64,000 bases of DNA from Paenibacillus sp. UNC451MF. GTDB taxonomy: Bacteria > Bacillota > Bacilli > Paenibacillales > NBRC-103111. The stretch covers positions 227,395 to 291,394 of the forward strand of contig NZ_KK366025.1 of NCBI RefSeq assembly GCF_000686845.1, given 5' to 3'. Within the stretch, counting starts at the first letter, position 1; each line of letters begins with the position of its first letter. Under the pieces are notes generated by a model. It worked only from the letters and a program-made list of their open reading frames with translations, was not told where the DNA came from and ran no database searches. A program made the translations under genes and the position numbers. Positions 1-8,034 of the stretch are shown in pieces.

Positions 1-481
1 ACGGGGTTATGCCGCGTTTCCATGCTAGCAAGTACAATACTATGGAGACGACGGTGCCTCCCAGTATAGCTGTAAATGGCAGAAAGCGAATGCTCACGCC
101 GCCGGCGAAATAAGTAAGAAAGCCTACAGCTGCAACAGATGCTCCGCCCGTCACTCCCATGATATCCGGAGAGGCGAGCGGATTACGGACGATGCCCTGC
201 AGCATCGCTCCTGACGCAGCAAGCGATGCTCCTGCCAGTAAGGCAACAATAATTCGCGGAAGCCTCAGCTTCTGTATGACCATCGAATAGTCGTCCGAAC
301 CAGCTCCAATAATGCCAAGGATGGCATTCCACGGAGAAATATACAGTTCTCCCATCCCGGTGCTAAGGATCACAATAAGCAAACATGTTAATAGAAGCCC
401 TAGCGAAACCCACAACGTTTTCTTGTGCATAAGAATGGACAGACTGCCTTGCTTTGAGCGAAAAGGGACATATTGTTTCAT
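1..481 (-). CDS. FecCD-family iron-siderophore ABC permease, partial (3' end beyond window)
   Basis: Second permease of a ferric-siderophore importer in the cytoplasmic membrane. The minus-strand reading starts with ATG at 481 (MKQYVPFRSKQG...) and stays open to base 1, so about 160 N-terminal residues are present out of roughly 330 usual for the family. It shows the FecCD signature after the second membrane segment (LRLPRIIVALLAGASLA, then GAMLQGIVRNPLASPDIMGV) and hydrophobic helices on both sides. Its ATG overlaps the TGA of the upstream permease in an ATGA, so the two are translationally coupled and probably form a heterodimeric channel. No ATPase is visible; it may follow beyond the edge or be shared, as for YfiYZ/YfhA in Bacillus. 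The family call is firm, the exact siderophore is not known. Confidence 0.93.
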   Translation of the reverse strand, partial: MKQYVPFRSKQGSLSILMHKKTLWVSLGLLLTCLLIVILSTGMGELYISPWNAILGIIGAGSDDYSMVIQKLRLPRIIVALLAGASLAASGAMLQGIVRNPLASPDIMGVTGGASVAAVGFLTYFAGGVSIRFLPFTAILGGTVVSIVLYLLAWKRGITP

Positions 482-1491
482 GATCGTGCCAACCCCTTCC
501 GCGCAATGTACATGAAGAACGGGGCGCCAATAATCGCCGTCATGACGCCAACAGGCATCTCTTCCGGTATCATGATGAAGCGCGCAATTAAATCGGCTGC
601 AAGAAGCAGAATCGCTCCTAGCACTGCGCAGTACGGTATAACCCAACGATGGTCCACACCTGTGAAGAATCTGGATATATGCGGGATGACAATACCTATG
701 AAGCCGATAGGGCCTGCTACGGATACAGAGCCTCCAGCCAATATAACGATGATGGTCCCAGCCGTCACTTTAATCCAGATCGTCTTCTGTCCCAAGCCTT
801 TGGCCGTATCCTCCCCCATCATCAGGAGATTCATATCCCTCGCGATAGCCCAAGCCGCCACCCAGCAAATGACCATATATGGAAGAACTGCGATTAAATT
901 ATCAGGCGATCGACCCGCTATGGTTCCCGTTAGCCAATAGAGCACCGTGTTCAGTCCTTGCTTATTCAAGACGAGGATGCCTTGGGTAAATGAAGAAAAT
1001 AAGGCGGTCATTGCCGCTCCCGCTAAAACAATCTTTAGTGGGGTCAATCCGTCACGACCAACCGAGCCCAGCACATATACAATGACTGCAGCTCCTGCTG
1101 CTCCGAGAAAGGCAAGCAACATCAACACTTGCATGGATGAAACCGATAATACGACTGCCCCCAATACGACAAGGAAGGAGGCACCGGCATTCACACCAAG
1201 CACACTTGGTGCGGCAAGCGGGTTGCGTGTTAAGGTCTGCATAAGCGCTCCAGCTATGGCGAGACTCGCACCGATCGCCGCTGCAATAAATGCCCTTGGT
1301 ATCCGGGTTGTGCGGATAATGACTTGATCCGTTACTTCCTCATTGTAATGAAAAGCTGCGTCCCAAGCCGTATGCCAGCTGTAGTTGGTCGCACCGAACA
1401 GGATGCTCGATGCCACACACAAGAGCATGACGATACTGCCTATCAGCAACCCGCTCCACTTCCATCCATTTGTAAGTTTGCTTACTGTCAT
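478..1491 (-). CDS. FecCD-family iron-siderophore ABC permease
   Basis: Full-length permease (337 aa, usual family size) of a ferric-siderophore importer. It has an N-terminal membrane segment at about residues 14-32, the conserved stretch RIPRAFIAAAIGASLAIAGA followed by QTLTRNPLAAPSVLGVNAGA, and the cytoplasmic coupling region near the C-terminus (GPIGFIGIVIPHISR) that contacts the ATPase. The start has a GGGAGATTC-type site upstream. It follows the binding-protein gene by 63 bp containing a strong hairpin, and its stop overlaps the next permease start. It is closest in arrangement to Bacillus YfiZ/FeuB; iron control comes from the Fur box upstream of the first gene. Confidence 0.95.
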   Translation of the reverse strand: MTVSKLTNGWKWSGLLIGSIVMLLCVASSILFGATNYSWHTAWDAAFHYNEEVTDQVIIRTTRIPRAFIAAAIGASLAIAGALMQTLTRNPLAAPSVLGVNAGASFLVVLGAVVLSVSSMQVLMLLAFLGAAGAAVIVYVLGSVGRDGLTPLKIVLAGAAMTALFSSFTQGILVLNKQGLNTVLYWLTGTIAGRSPDNLIAVLPYMVICWVAAWAIARDMNLLMMGEDTAKGLGQKTIWIKVTAGTIIVILAGGSVSVAGPIGFIGIVIPHISRFFTGVDHRWVIPYCAVLGAILLLAADLIARFIMIPEEMPVGVMTAIIGAPFFMYIARKGLARS

Positions 1492-1514
1492 CCTAGAATC
1501 TCCCTGTGATGCAC

Positions 1515-1543
1515 AAATGAATGAGCACCCTGCTCATTCATTT
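1515..1543 (-). other. Intercistronic hairpin between binding-protein and permease genes
   Basis: Perfect 13-bp inverted repeat AAATGAATGAGCA / TGCTCATTCATTT around a CCC loop, lying in the 63-bp gap between the binding protein stop and the permease start. There is no T-run after it on the minus strand, so it is not a classical terminator. Such hairpins often protect the 3' end of the upstream message, so that the binding protein is made in excess over the permeases. That role is inferred. Confidence 0.6.
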
Positions 1544-1554
1544 GGCATTCTAAG

Positions 1555-2550
1555 CTATTTAATGTCGAAGTATTTGTACAAGTCGTCCAGCAATGCTTTT
1601 GCTGCCAAGGCACCGCCGCTTAAATTCCACGACACGACGTCGACCTTGAAGTATTTATCGTTCTTGACCCCTTTTAGGCCCTTCCATAGAGGATGAGATG
1701 TCCAATCGTTCTGTGATTTCGCATGATTAGGATCGCTAGTGCTCTGGGTGATGTCGAAAATGAAGTCTCCGTCGAGCTGAGACATCTGTTCTTTCGAAGT
1801 TAAGTTGACCACGTTCTTTCCTTCCACCTGCTGAGCTTTTGGCCGACTAAGTCCAAGCTCTTTAAATATCGTCCCCGCAAAACCCGTAACGTAGATCCGT
1901 GCACTGCCGTCTTTCTCGAAGCGGATAAGCGATACTTCCGTATTCGCCAGCTTATTGCCAACCTTTTGCTTGAAATCCGCTACACGTTTATCCCAATCGC
2001 TCAAGAATTTCGCCGCTTCGTCTTCTTTGTAGAGTGCTTCGGCAGTGATCTTCATGTTTTCTTTCCAGTCAAACAATTCCTCCATAATAATCGTAGGGGC
2101 TATGCTGTTCAATTGGGGATAAATCTTTTCATCACGGGTTTTTTGTCCGATGATCAAGTCAGGCTTCAAAGCCATAATGGCTTCCACATTCGGCTGAAGC
2201 TCATCACCCAAGTTCTTCACGCCTTCCATCTGAGGGCGCAAGTAGTTGTACCAAGGCTTTTGATCCCACGATTCAACAGCCCCGACAGGCTTCACACCCA
2301 GCGCGACTACAATATCTACAGCGCCATTGAACAACACAACGACGCGTTCCGGTTTCTTTGTCAACGTAGCGGTACCCATAGCGTGCTTAATCGTCTTCTC
2401 TGTATTCGCTGCTGTGCTTTGCGTCGGCTTTCCGCCATCTGTCGGCTGACTGCCATTGCTTTTCTCTCCGCCTCCGGTTGCACTCGATTGTCCGCAAGCC
2501 GAAACGGCCAGCGCCAAGAATAGCACCAATATCATTTTAATTGCTCTCAT
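1555..2550 (-). CDS. Iron-siderophore ABC transporter substrate-binding lipoprotein
   Basis: Extracellular ligand-binding component that delivers ferric siderophore to the two FecCD permeases downstream. The 331-aa product opens with a lipoprotein signal (hydrophobic stretch at about residues 5-17, then lipobox AVSAC with the lipidated Cys at residue 19), followed by a low-complexity Gly/Ser/Thr linker. The periplasmic-binding fold of the TroA/FhuD class follows: KKPERVVVLFNGAVDIVVAL, then NVEAIMALKPDLIIGQK. These are typical of YfiY/FeuA-type hydroxamate or catecholate binders; which ligand cannot be read. It is the first gene of the operon and has a Fur box about 43 bp upstream of its ATG, so expression should rise under iron limitation. 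Confidence 0.94.
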   Translation of the reverse strand: MRAIKMILVLFLALAVSACGQSSATGGGEKSNGSQPTDGGKPTQSTAANTEKTIKHAMGTATLTKKPERVVVLFNGAVDIVVALGVKPVGAVESWDQKPWYNYLRPQMEGVKNLGDELQPNVEAIMALKPDLIIGQKTRDEKIYPQLNSIAPTIIMEELFDWKENMKITAEALYKEDEAAKFLSDWDKRVADFKQKVGNKLANTEVSLIRFEKDGSARIYVTGFAGTIFKELGLSRPKAQQVEGKNVVNLTSKEQMSQLDGDFIFDITQSTSDPNHAKSQNDWTSHPLWKGLKGVKNDKYFKVDVVSWNLSGGALAAKALLDDLYKYFDIK

Positions 2551-2592
2551 TTGTTTGCTTCCCCCCGTAAATAGATCCTCTTCAGTTGATAC

Positions 2593-2607
2593 TGATAATT
2601 ATTATCA
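2593..2607 (-). promoter_or_regulatory. Fur box (7-1-7 palindrome)
   Basis: TGATAAT-T-ATTATCA is a perfect 15-bp 7-1-7 inverted repeat matching the Bacillus Fur consensus TGATAATNATTATCA at every fixed position. It lies about 43 bp upstream of the siderophore binding-protein start, where Fur-Fe2+ would block transcription. Confidence 0.9.
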
Positions 2608-2693
2608 ATTATAGGAGGCATGCTTCACCTTGTACATATCTAATTTTAGCCGTTTCTCATACTAAATCTATCTAAGCCTTGTCCTGTACTGGA

Positions 2694-2956
2694 TCAAAGT
2701 AACCTTTCTTCAAGAACAATCATGTCCTCAAATCTGAATACGCCCTTGTCATTTTCATGTACCGTAATAACAGAAAATGACCGAATCAGTTCATGATCCG
2801 GTCCATTGATATTTGCTTATACACTAACCATTCCCCATCGGCTGCTGCTGTTCTCCTGAAGCAAGTAATGCGAGCGCCGGCTTAAGCTCGTAATCACATG
2901 ATCACTCGGAGTTGCTTCCCCTTAGGCACATCGTACGGCATCCATGTCGTTTTCAT
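2694..2956 (-). pseudogene. Possible decayed small gene, function not recognised
   Basis: This stretch between the iron operon and the kinase operon has no open gene, but the minus strand carries a readable segmented frame. It begins MKTTWMPYDVPKGK from an ATG at 2956, then a frame change to ATPSDHVITSLSRRSHYLL, an in-frame TAA, and a continuation DHELIRSFSVITVHENDKG that ends with TGA at 2694. The amino-acid composition is protein-like throughout, which suggests a gene broken by at least one frameshift and one nonsense change. I do not recognise the family, and chance cannot be excluded for a segment this short. The remaining bases from 2608 to 2693 and 2957 to 3031 show nothing. Confidence 0.3.
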
Positions 2957-3031
2957 TTATCTGCCTCTGCTTCTATAAATAAAAATGCCTAATTCGCACT
3001 ACTTTCGTCTACATCCGTCATAATAAATGAA

Positions 3032-4540
3032 TTAAACGCTCCTCTGGAGCACGGAGGCCACAGCACGCTGCCAGCCCAGACAGTACGCTTCTCGATCTTT
3101 CTCCGCCATTTGAGGGCTGTAGTGCACGTAAGATTGCCGCTTGGACAAACCAGATACGATCTCTTCCATAGAACTCCAGAAGCCAACGCCCAGCCCTCCC
3201 ATGTACGCAGATCCTATGGCCGATAACTCAGCCACGTCGGACTTGATCACGGGTCGCAACAAAAGATCCGCCTGAAACTGCATTAACAACTGACTTCCCG
3301 TTGCGCCTCCATCGGCACGCAGCTCTTTAAGTGGAACGCCGGACTCGGCTTCGATCAATTGAACAGCATCATACACTTGATAAGCGATGCTCTCGAGCGC
3401 AGCCCTGATAATGTGTGACTTATGAGTCCCTCGGTTTATCCCGGAGATGGAAGCTCTAGCATCAGGGTCCCAGTGCGGTGCTCCAAGGCCGACAAAGGCC
3501 GGCACCAAGTAGACCCCCTCACTATCCTTCGTCTCTCTCAGCAGCTGTTCCATCTCCTCAAAAGTACGAAACAGCCCCAAGTTATCGCGCACCCACTTGA
3601 TGCAATCTCCAGAGGTGCGGATGATCGCCTCAAGCGCGTAGATTACCTTGCCTCCGGCCCCCCATGCGACTGTGCTGACGAGTCCACTCTCCGTAGCCGG
3701 AGGCTTCTCACCAATATTCATAAGGACGGAGGTTCCCGTACCATAAGTAGCTTTTGCCATCCCGGGCTGAAAGCACAGATTGCCGAAAAGCGCCGCTTGA
3801 GAGTCACCAATGATACCGGATATAGGAATCCGAATGCCGTTAAGCAGATCTGGGTCCCCGGTGTATCCGAAGCTGTCGTCAGAAAACTTCACTTCAGGCA
3901 GCAGCACAGATGGAACACCGAACAGCTCGCATAGCTCCTCGTCCCAGCTCAATGTATGAATATTATAAAGGGATGTACGGCTGGCGTTCGAATAGTCGGT
4001 CACATGCATGTTCCCGCCGGTCAGCTTCCAAAGCAGCCAGCTGTCTATTGTACCGGCAAGCAAGCGACCATCAGCCAGCTTCTCCTTTGCTTCAGCAGCA
4101 TGCTCCAGCATCCAGGCCCATTTGGTGGCGGAGAAATAGGGGTCGAGCATTAACCCGGTTTTGGAGCGGACCTTAGCTTCCAAGCCCGATAATTTATATC
4201 GCGCACACTGCTCGGAGGTGCGTTGACATTGCCATACGATGGCGGGATGCACCGGAAGACCCGTGATAGGATCCCAAAGCACAGCGGTTTCACGTTGATT
4301 TGTCAGCGTCATAGCCGCCAGCTCGTCTGGTATGATGCCAGCCGATTGAAGTGCCTGCTCAGCCGTTTGTTTTACTCTTTCGTATATTTCGATAGGGTCG
4401 TGCTCAACCCAGCCTGGACGCGGATAATACTGTTTGTGTTCGGCAGAGCTTCGGGAGACGATTTCTCCTGAACGCGCCACGATAAGCGCTTTCGTACCGG
4501 AAGTGCTTTGATCGATCACGAGGATATATCGTTTCTCCAT
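3032..4540 (-). CDS. FGGY-family carbohydrate kinase (glycerol-kinase-like; candidate apulose kinase)
   Basis: ATP-dependent sugar kinase of the FGGY/GlpK fold, 502 aa, full length. The N-terminal domain has the phosphate motif DQSTSGTKALI (residues 9-19) and PGWVEHDP; the C-terminal domain has the adenosine and phosphate motifs GTGTSVLMNIG and ADGGATGSQLLMQFQADLL. Overall it resembles glycerol kinase, but glpF and glpD are absent. It is instead the last gene of a tight operon behind both transketolase halves (2-bp gap). That company fits a kinase phosphorylating a ketose or branched ketose before transketolase cleavage, as AplK does with apulose in the D-apiose pathway. The family is certain; the substrate is inferred from context. 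Confidence 0.88.
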   Translation of the reverse strand: MEKRYILVIDQSTSGTKALIVARSGEIVSRSSAEHKQYYPRPGWVEHDPIEIYERVKQTAEQALQSAGIIPDELAAMTLTNQRETAVLWDPITGLPVHPAIVWQCQRTSEQCARYKLSGLEAKVRSKTGLMLDPYFSATKWAWMLEHAAEAKEKLADGRLLAGTIDSWLLWKLTGGNMHVTDYSNASRTSLYNIHTLSWDEELCELFGVPSVLLPEVKFSDDSFGYTGDPDLLNGIRIPISGIIGDSQAALFGNLCFQPGMAKATYGTGTSVLMNIGEKPPATESGLVSTVAWGAGGKVIYALEAIIRTSGDCIKWVRDNLGLFRTFEEMEQLLRETKDSEGVYLVPAFVGLGAPHWDPDARASISGINRGTHKSHIIRAALESIAYQVYDAVQLIEAESGVPLKELRADGGATGSQLLMQFQADLLLRPVIKSDVAELSAIGSAYMGGLGVGFWSSMEEIVSGLSKRQSYVHYSPQMAEKDREAYCLGWQRAVASVLQRSV

Positions 4541-4542
4541 AG

Positions 4543-5487
4543 CTACCTCTCCTGCTGGTCCAGCAGCTCAAGCGCGATCTGTTTGATGCGGTCTGCCGTA
4601 AGCCCGTAATGGCGGAATACTTCCGCCGTCTTGCCCGCGATTGCAGGCTCGTCAGGAATCCCGAGAATTCTCATCGGTACCGGCTTATTCTGCACGACCA
4701 CCTCTGCTACCGCGGCTCCCAAGCCACCGAGCACACTATGCTCCTCTACGGTGATTAGATGTCCCGTTTCCCTTGCCGCCCTTAGAATCGCTTCTTCATC
4801 CAGAGGTTTAATAGTATGCATATTGATTACCCTGCACGATACGCCTGCCTCCTTCAGCGCTTCGTGGGCATCCAGAGCGATGCGAACCGTCTCTCCTGCC
4901 GCAATGATGGTGAGATCCGATCCTTCCCGCATCATCACGGCCTTTCCGATGACAAATTCAAAGTCATCCGCTTCGTACACATCCTCAACCGCATTACGTC
5001 CAATGCGGACATAAACGCCGCCGTCGTGCTTAACCAGCGCTTCGGTCATCCGTTTCGTTTCGTGGCGGTCGGCTGGCATCATCACGGCCAGACCAGGAAT
5101 GGCACGTGCCACCGCCAAATCCTGCACGGAATGATGCGACATTCCCAGGGCGCCGTAGCTTATACCACCGCTAATCCCGACAAGCTTCACATTCGTGCCT
5201 GAATAGGCAACATCGACCTTGATCTGCTCAATGCTGCGCATACTGAGGAAGCACGCTGGAGAAGTTACGAAAGGCTTCTTCCCGCTATGAGCAAGGCCTG
5301 CCGAGATGCCGACTATGTTTTGCTCCGCGATGCCGACCTCAACGAACTGTTCGGGATAAGCCTTGGCGAACGGAGCCATTGCTGCGGATCCGCGAGAATC
5401 GCTCGTAAGCACCATAATATCTCGATCATCCTTCGCAAGCTCTAGCAGCGTCTCACAAATGACCTGCCGGTTAGGAATCGTATTCAT
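4543..5487 (-). CDS. Transketolase C-terminal subunit (pyrimidine-binding and C-terminal domains)
   Basis: Second half of a split thiamine-diphosphate transketolase, 314 aa. It carries the pyrimidine-binding domain with the catalytic Glu in VGIAEQN (residues 52-58) and the substrate histidines in GALGMSHHSVQD, followed by the C-terminal domain (SCRVINMHTIKPLDEEAI, VEEHSVLGGLG). The N-terminal subunit gene ends 2 bp upstream and the kinase starts 2 bp downstream, so all three are co-translated. Split transketolases of this layout occur in carbohydrate cassettes, including AptAB (apulose-4-phosphate transketolase), and in sulfoglycolytic SqwGH. The kinase and isomerase here favour the apiose-like reading. 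Confidence 0.92.
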   Translation of the reverse strand: MNTIPNRQVICETLLELAKDDRDIMVLTSDSRGSAAMAPFAKAYPEQFVEVGIAEQNIVGISAGLAHSGKKPFVTSPACFLSMRSIEQIKVDVAYSGTNVKLVGISGGISYGALGMSHHSVQDLAVARAIPGLAVMMPADRHETKRMTEALVKHDGGVYVRIGRNAVEDVYEADDFEFVIGKAVMMREGSDLTIIAAGETVRIALDAHEALKEAGVSCRVINMHTIKPLDEEAILRAARETGHLITVEEHSVLGGLGAAVAEVVVQNKPVPMRILGIPDEPAIAGKTAEVFRHYGLTADRIKQIALELLDQQER

Positions 5488-5489
5488 CG

Positions 5490-6335
5490 CTAGCTCACCT
5501 GACCTTCCTGACTGTACAGCTCCAGCTCAGCTGTTAGCTCCGCCAGCGCTTGTTCCAGCTCTTCATCATTCGGAACGTGATGGTGCCAATGGGGCACGTT
5601 TTCTGCAAACGATACTCCCTTGCCCTTCACGGTATTCGCCATAATAAGCGTAGGCTTCCCACTGACAGCAGGTACCGTTTCGAACGCCTCGACGAGCGCC
5701 CCCATGTCATTTCCATCTATCGAGACGACATTCCAACCAAATGCAGCCCATTTGTCCTCCAATGGATCAAGCCCCATCACCTCTTCATTGGTGCCGCTGA
5801 TTTGTAAGCGGTTCCGATCGATGATGCCCACGAGGTTATCGAGCTTATAATGTGCCCCTGCCATGGCAGCTTCCCATACAGAGCCTTCCGCCTGCTCCCC
5901 GTCGCCCATGAGACAGAACGCACGATAGCTCTTGCCATCCCGTTTGGCCGCCAGTGCAATGCCGACAGCAACCGACAGTCCGTGGCCCAGCGCGCCGGTA
6001 TTCATTTCAATTCCAGGTACCTTATTATTAGGATGGCCGATCAGCTTCGTGCCGAACTGACTGAAGGTCATAAGCTCCTCCTTTGGAAAAAAGCCACGGT
6101 CAGCCAAAATCGCCCACAGCGACTCCACCGAGTGTCCTTTACTGAGCACAAACCGATCACGTTCAGCCGCCTTAGGATGTAGCGGATCAATGGTCATAAT
6201 GCGATAATATAAAGCCGTTAAAATATCCGTGTTGCTCAGCGAGCCTCCCGTATGACCGGTTTTGGCCCGATGAATCATCTTCAGCAGCGTCATCCGAATT
6301 TCGGTAGCTTTGACTTGAAGCGCCCTAATTTCCAT
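5490..6335 (-). CDS. Transketolase N-terminal subunit (thiamine-diphosphate-binding domain)
   Basis: First half of the split transketolase, 281 aa. It has the family opening HRAKTGHTGGSLSNTDILTA, the substrate His and Gly-rich region (NTGALGHGLSVAVGIALAAK), and the ThDP/Mg2+ motif GDGEQAEGSVWEAAM with the NR of IIDRNRLQ further on. It works with the product of the gene 2 bp downstream; neither half alone has a complete active site, which forms at the subunit interface. It follows the isomerase gene by 25 bp, where AGGAGGAATGACAT supplies a strong ribosome binding site. The reaction transfers a two-carbon ketol unit; the donor here is not directly readable. Confidence 0.93.
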   Translation of the reverse strand: MEIRALQVKATEIRMTLLKMIHRAKTGHTGGSLSNTDILTALYYRIMTIDPLHPKAAERDRFVLSKGHSVESLWAILADRGFFPKEELMTFSQFGTKLIGHPNNKVPGIEMNTGALGHGLSVAVGIALAAKRDGKSYRAFCLMGDGEQAEGSVWEAAMAGAHYKLDNLVGIIDRNRLQISGTNEEVMGLDPLEDKWAAFGWNVVSIDGNDMGALVEAFETVPAVSGKPTLIMANTVKGKGVSFAENVPHWHHHVPNDEELEQALAELTAELELYSQEGQVS

Positions 6336-6360
6336 ATGTCATTCCTCCTCAGGATTAGGA

Positions 6361-7794
6361 TTATAGTCCCTTCCCTCTCAGCCAAGCCTGAATTTCGCTC
6401 TCTGTCGGATCCACTGGATCCGGTGTCAAGCCTGGGATGTACCGACAAGCTTCATATAAAGCAGGAATGACATTTGCATGAATCCCTACAGAGTGATGAA
6501 CATAGGGCCCTTGCACCAGCTTTTCTTCCCATAACGGCCAATCGTTCACTTCCACCCATACATAAGATCCGCGTGTGTAAGGACCAGGTATGCCCTTTGC
6601 ACGGCCTAGAAACAACTGGTAGTCCCCATGGTCTCCGTCAAAACGTGCCAGCGTCATGCTGCCTCCCTTGATCTCACCTTCATGGGTGCCCGGTGAGTGA
6701 TCGTCGAACAGGAAGTGCTTCCGCAGCTTAGGTTTGCTCTCGACAGATAGGGATACCGGGAAGTTACCACAGTGGAACAACAGCTCTCCGTTCGTATTCT
6801 CTGGATGGCGTACCGTTAAGTCCGCAAAGAAGGTCGGAGATTGGTTCATCGAAGCTGCTTGCACCATAACAGAGGTAATAGCACCGTGAATATCTGTTTC
6901 ACAGGTAACTGGAATTTGCTCGTCGGTTAAGATGGCATTGGCAAGACAGGGCATAATACCCATCGCATCCTGAAGCGAAGACCAGCACTGGATGGCAATC
7001 GCCGAGCTGCCTGTCTGCAGAGCGTATTGGTTCATTGCCACCTTAAGCGAAGCGATCCGTCTGACGTCTGCTTCCGTCACTTCTGACCAATCCAGCTTCT
7101 CCTTGATATAGTCAATCGCTTCAGCAAGTTCGGAGGAGTTGCCCTTCTCAATTCTCGAAGAAGCACGTTGTATGTCCACGAGCGTAATCGGATGAATCTC
7201 AATGCCAAAACGCTCAAGCAGCTCACCCTCATTGCAGATCATCGTCCAGAAGGAGGCAGGACGCGGTCCGATTTGTAGAATACGCAGCCCGCGAAATTGA
7301 CGAACGACATTCGCCGCTGCTATGAAATTGGTGAATCCTCTCTCGAAGACCGGATCGTTTACCCGGGTGTTCGTAACATAAGTGAACGGAACGTTAAACC
7401 GGCGAAGCACTTTGCCAGTAGCGAACAGCCCGCATTGCGTATCCCTGAGCCGCATGCCATCCTCTAGCGGCGCTTCATCTCGAGGCCCCCACAGCAGCAC
7501 CGGCTTGCCTAACGCTTTTCCCACACGTGCTACTGTATCTTCTGTTCCAAAGTTACAATGCGGGACAAATACCGCGTCTACCTGCTCCTTCTTGAACCGG
7601 TCGATGATATGGTCAGCATTGATATTGTCGTCATACAGCAAACCTTCCGAGTTGATTCCCTCCAAATCCACAATATCGATATCCAGTCCAAAGCTTTCAA
7701 TCTTTTCTTTAATCATAACCTTGTACTTAAATGCATCCTCAGCGCTGAACACGAATCTGCGCGTAGGTGCGTAGCCTAGCTTTAATTTTTTCAC
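6361..7794 (-). CDS. L-fucose/L-arabinose isomerase-like protein (candidate sugar isomerase)
   Basis: 477-aa protein of the L-fucose isomerase fold, first gene of the four-gene operon. It has an N-terminal Rossmann-like part (LGYAPTRRFVF..., DAVFVPHCNFGTED), a middle region with LRILQIGPRPASFW and NEGELLERFGIEIHP, and a C-terminal barrel with the metal-site context PVTCETDIHGAITS (Glu and Asp) and ELLFHCGNFPVSL. Family members interconvert aldoses and ketoses with Mn2+. In this operon it would make the ketose that the kinase phosphorylates and the split transketolase cleaves. D-apiose to apulose is the best contextual guess, but fucose, arabinose or a rare pentose remains possible. Expression is probably controlled by the divergent LacI-type gene. 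Confidence 0.85.
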   Translation of the reverse strand: MKKLKLGYAPTRRFVFSAEDAFKYKVMIKEKIESFGLDIDIVDLEGINSEGLLYDDNINADHIIDRFKKEQVDAVFVPHCNFGTEDTVARVGKALGKPVLLWGPRDEAPLEDGMRLRDTQCGLFATGKVLRRFNVPFTYVTNTRVNDPVFERGFTNFIAAANVVRQFRGLRILQIGPRPASFWTMICNEGELLERFGIEIHPITLVDIQRASSRIEKGNSSELAEAIDYIKEKLDWSEVTEADVRRIASLKVAMNQYALQTGSSAIAIQCWSSLQDAMGIMPCLANAILTDEQIPVTCETDIHGAITSVMVQAASMNQSPTFFADLTVRHPENTNGELLFHCGNFPVSLSVESKPKLRKHFLFDDHSPGTHEGEIKGGSMTLARFDGDHGDYQLFLGRAKGIPGPYTRGSYVWVEVNDWPLWEEKLVQGPYVHHSVGIHANVIPALYEACRYIPGLTPDPVDPTESEIQAWLRGKGL

Positions 7795-7810
7795 CTGTTA
7801 CACCTCCAAA

Positions 7811-8002
7811 TAACTAAACTAAACTAAATTAACACTAAAATATAATTATATATATAAAGTTAAATTCATGTTATCACGGCTTTTTTTCGTCGTCAACGAT
7901 TTGTTTAGTTTATTTTTAGTTGATATAACTAAAAAACAAGTAAAAAATTCTACTTTTTATTGCATAAACATCTGTAAAGTAATAAACTAAACTTACTAAA
8001 CG
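7811..8002. promoter_or_regulatory. Divergent control region with repeated TAAACTAAAC elements
   Basis: The A+T-rich 240-bp gap between the isomerase operon and the LacI-type gene holds three exact copies of TAAACTAAAC: at 7815-7824, inverted at 7903-7912 and direct at 7983-7992, with further ACTAAAC half-repeats beside the first and third. Between them sits an inverted repeat, TTTTTAGTT-GATAT-AACTAAAAA (7913-7935). Spread over about 170 bp, they are plausible operators for the divergent repressor, with DNA looping possible. They differ from the usual LacI/CcpA operator with a central CG. Confidence 0.6.
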
Positions 8003-8034
8003 ATTGATTTTTTAAGAATGGGGACTATCCACTT

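Noticed and set aside
3032-4540. Ordinary glycerol kinase (glpK)
   Set aside because: No glpF, glpD or glpP nearby, and it is coupled to a split transketolase and a sugar isomerase, so a different substrate is more likely.
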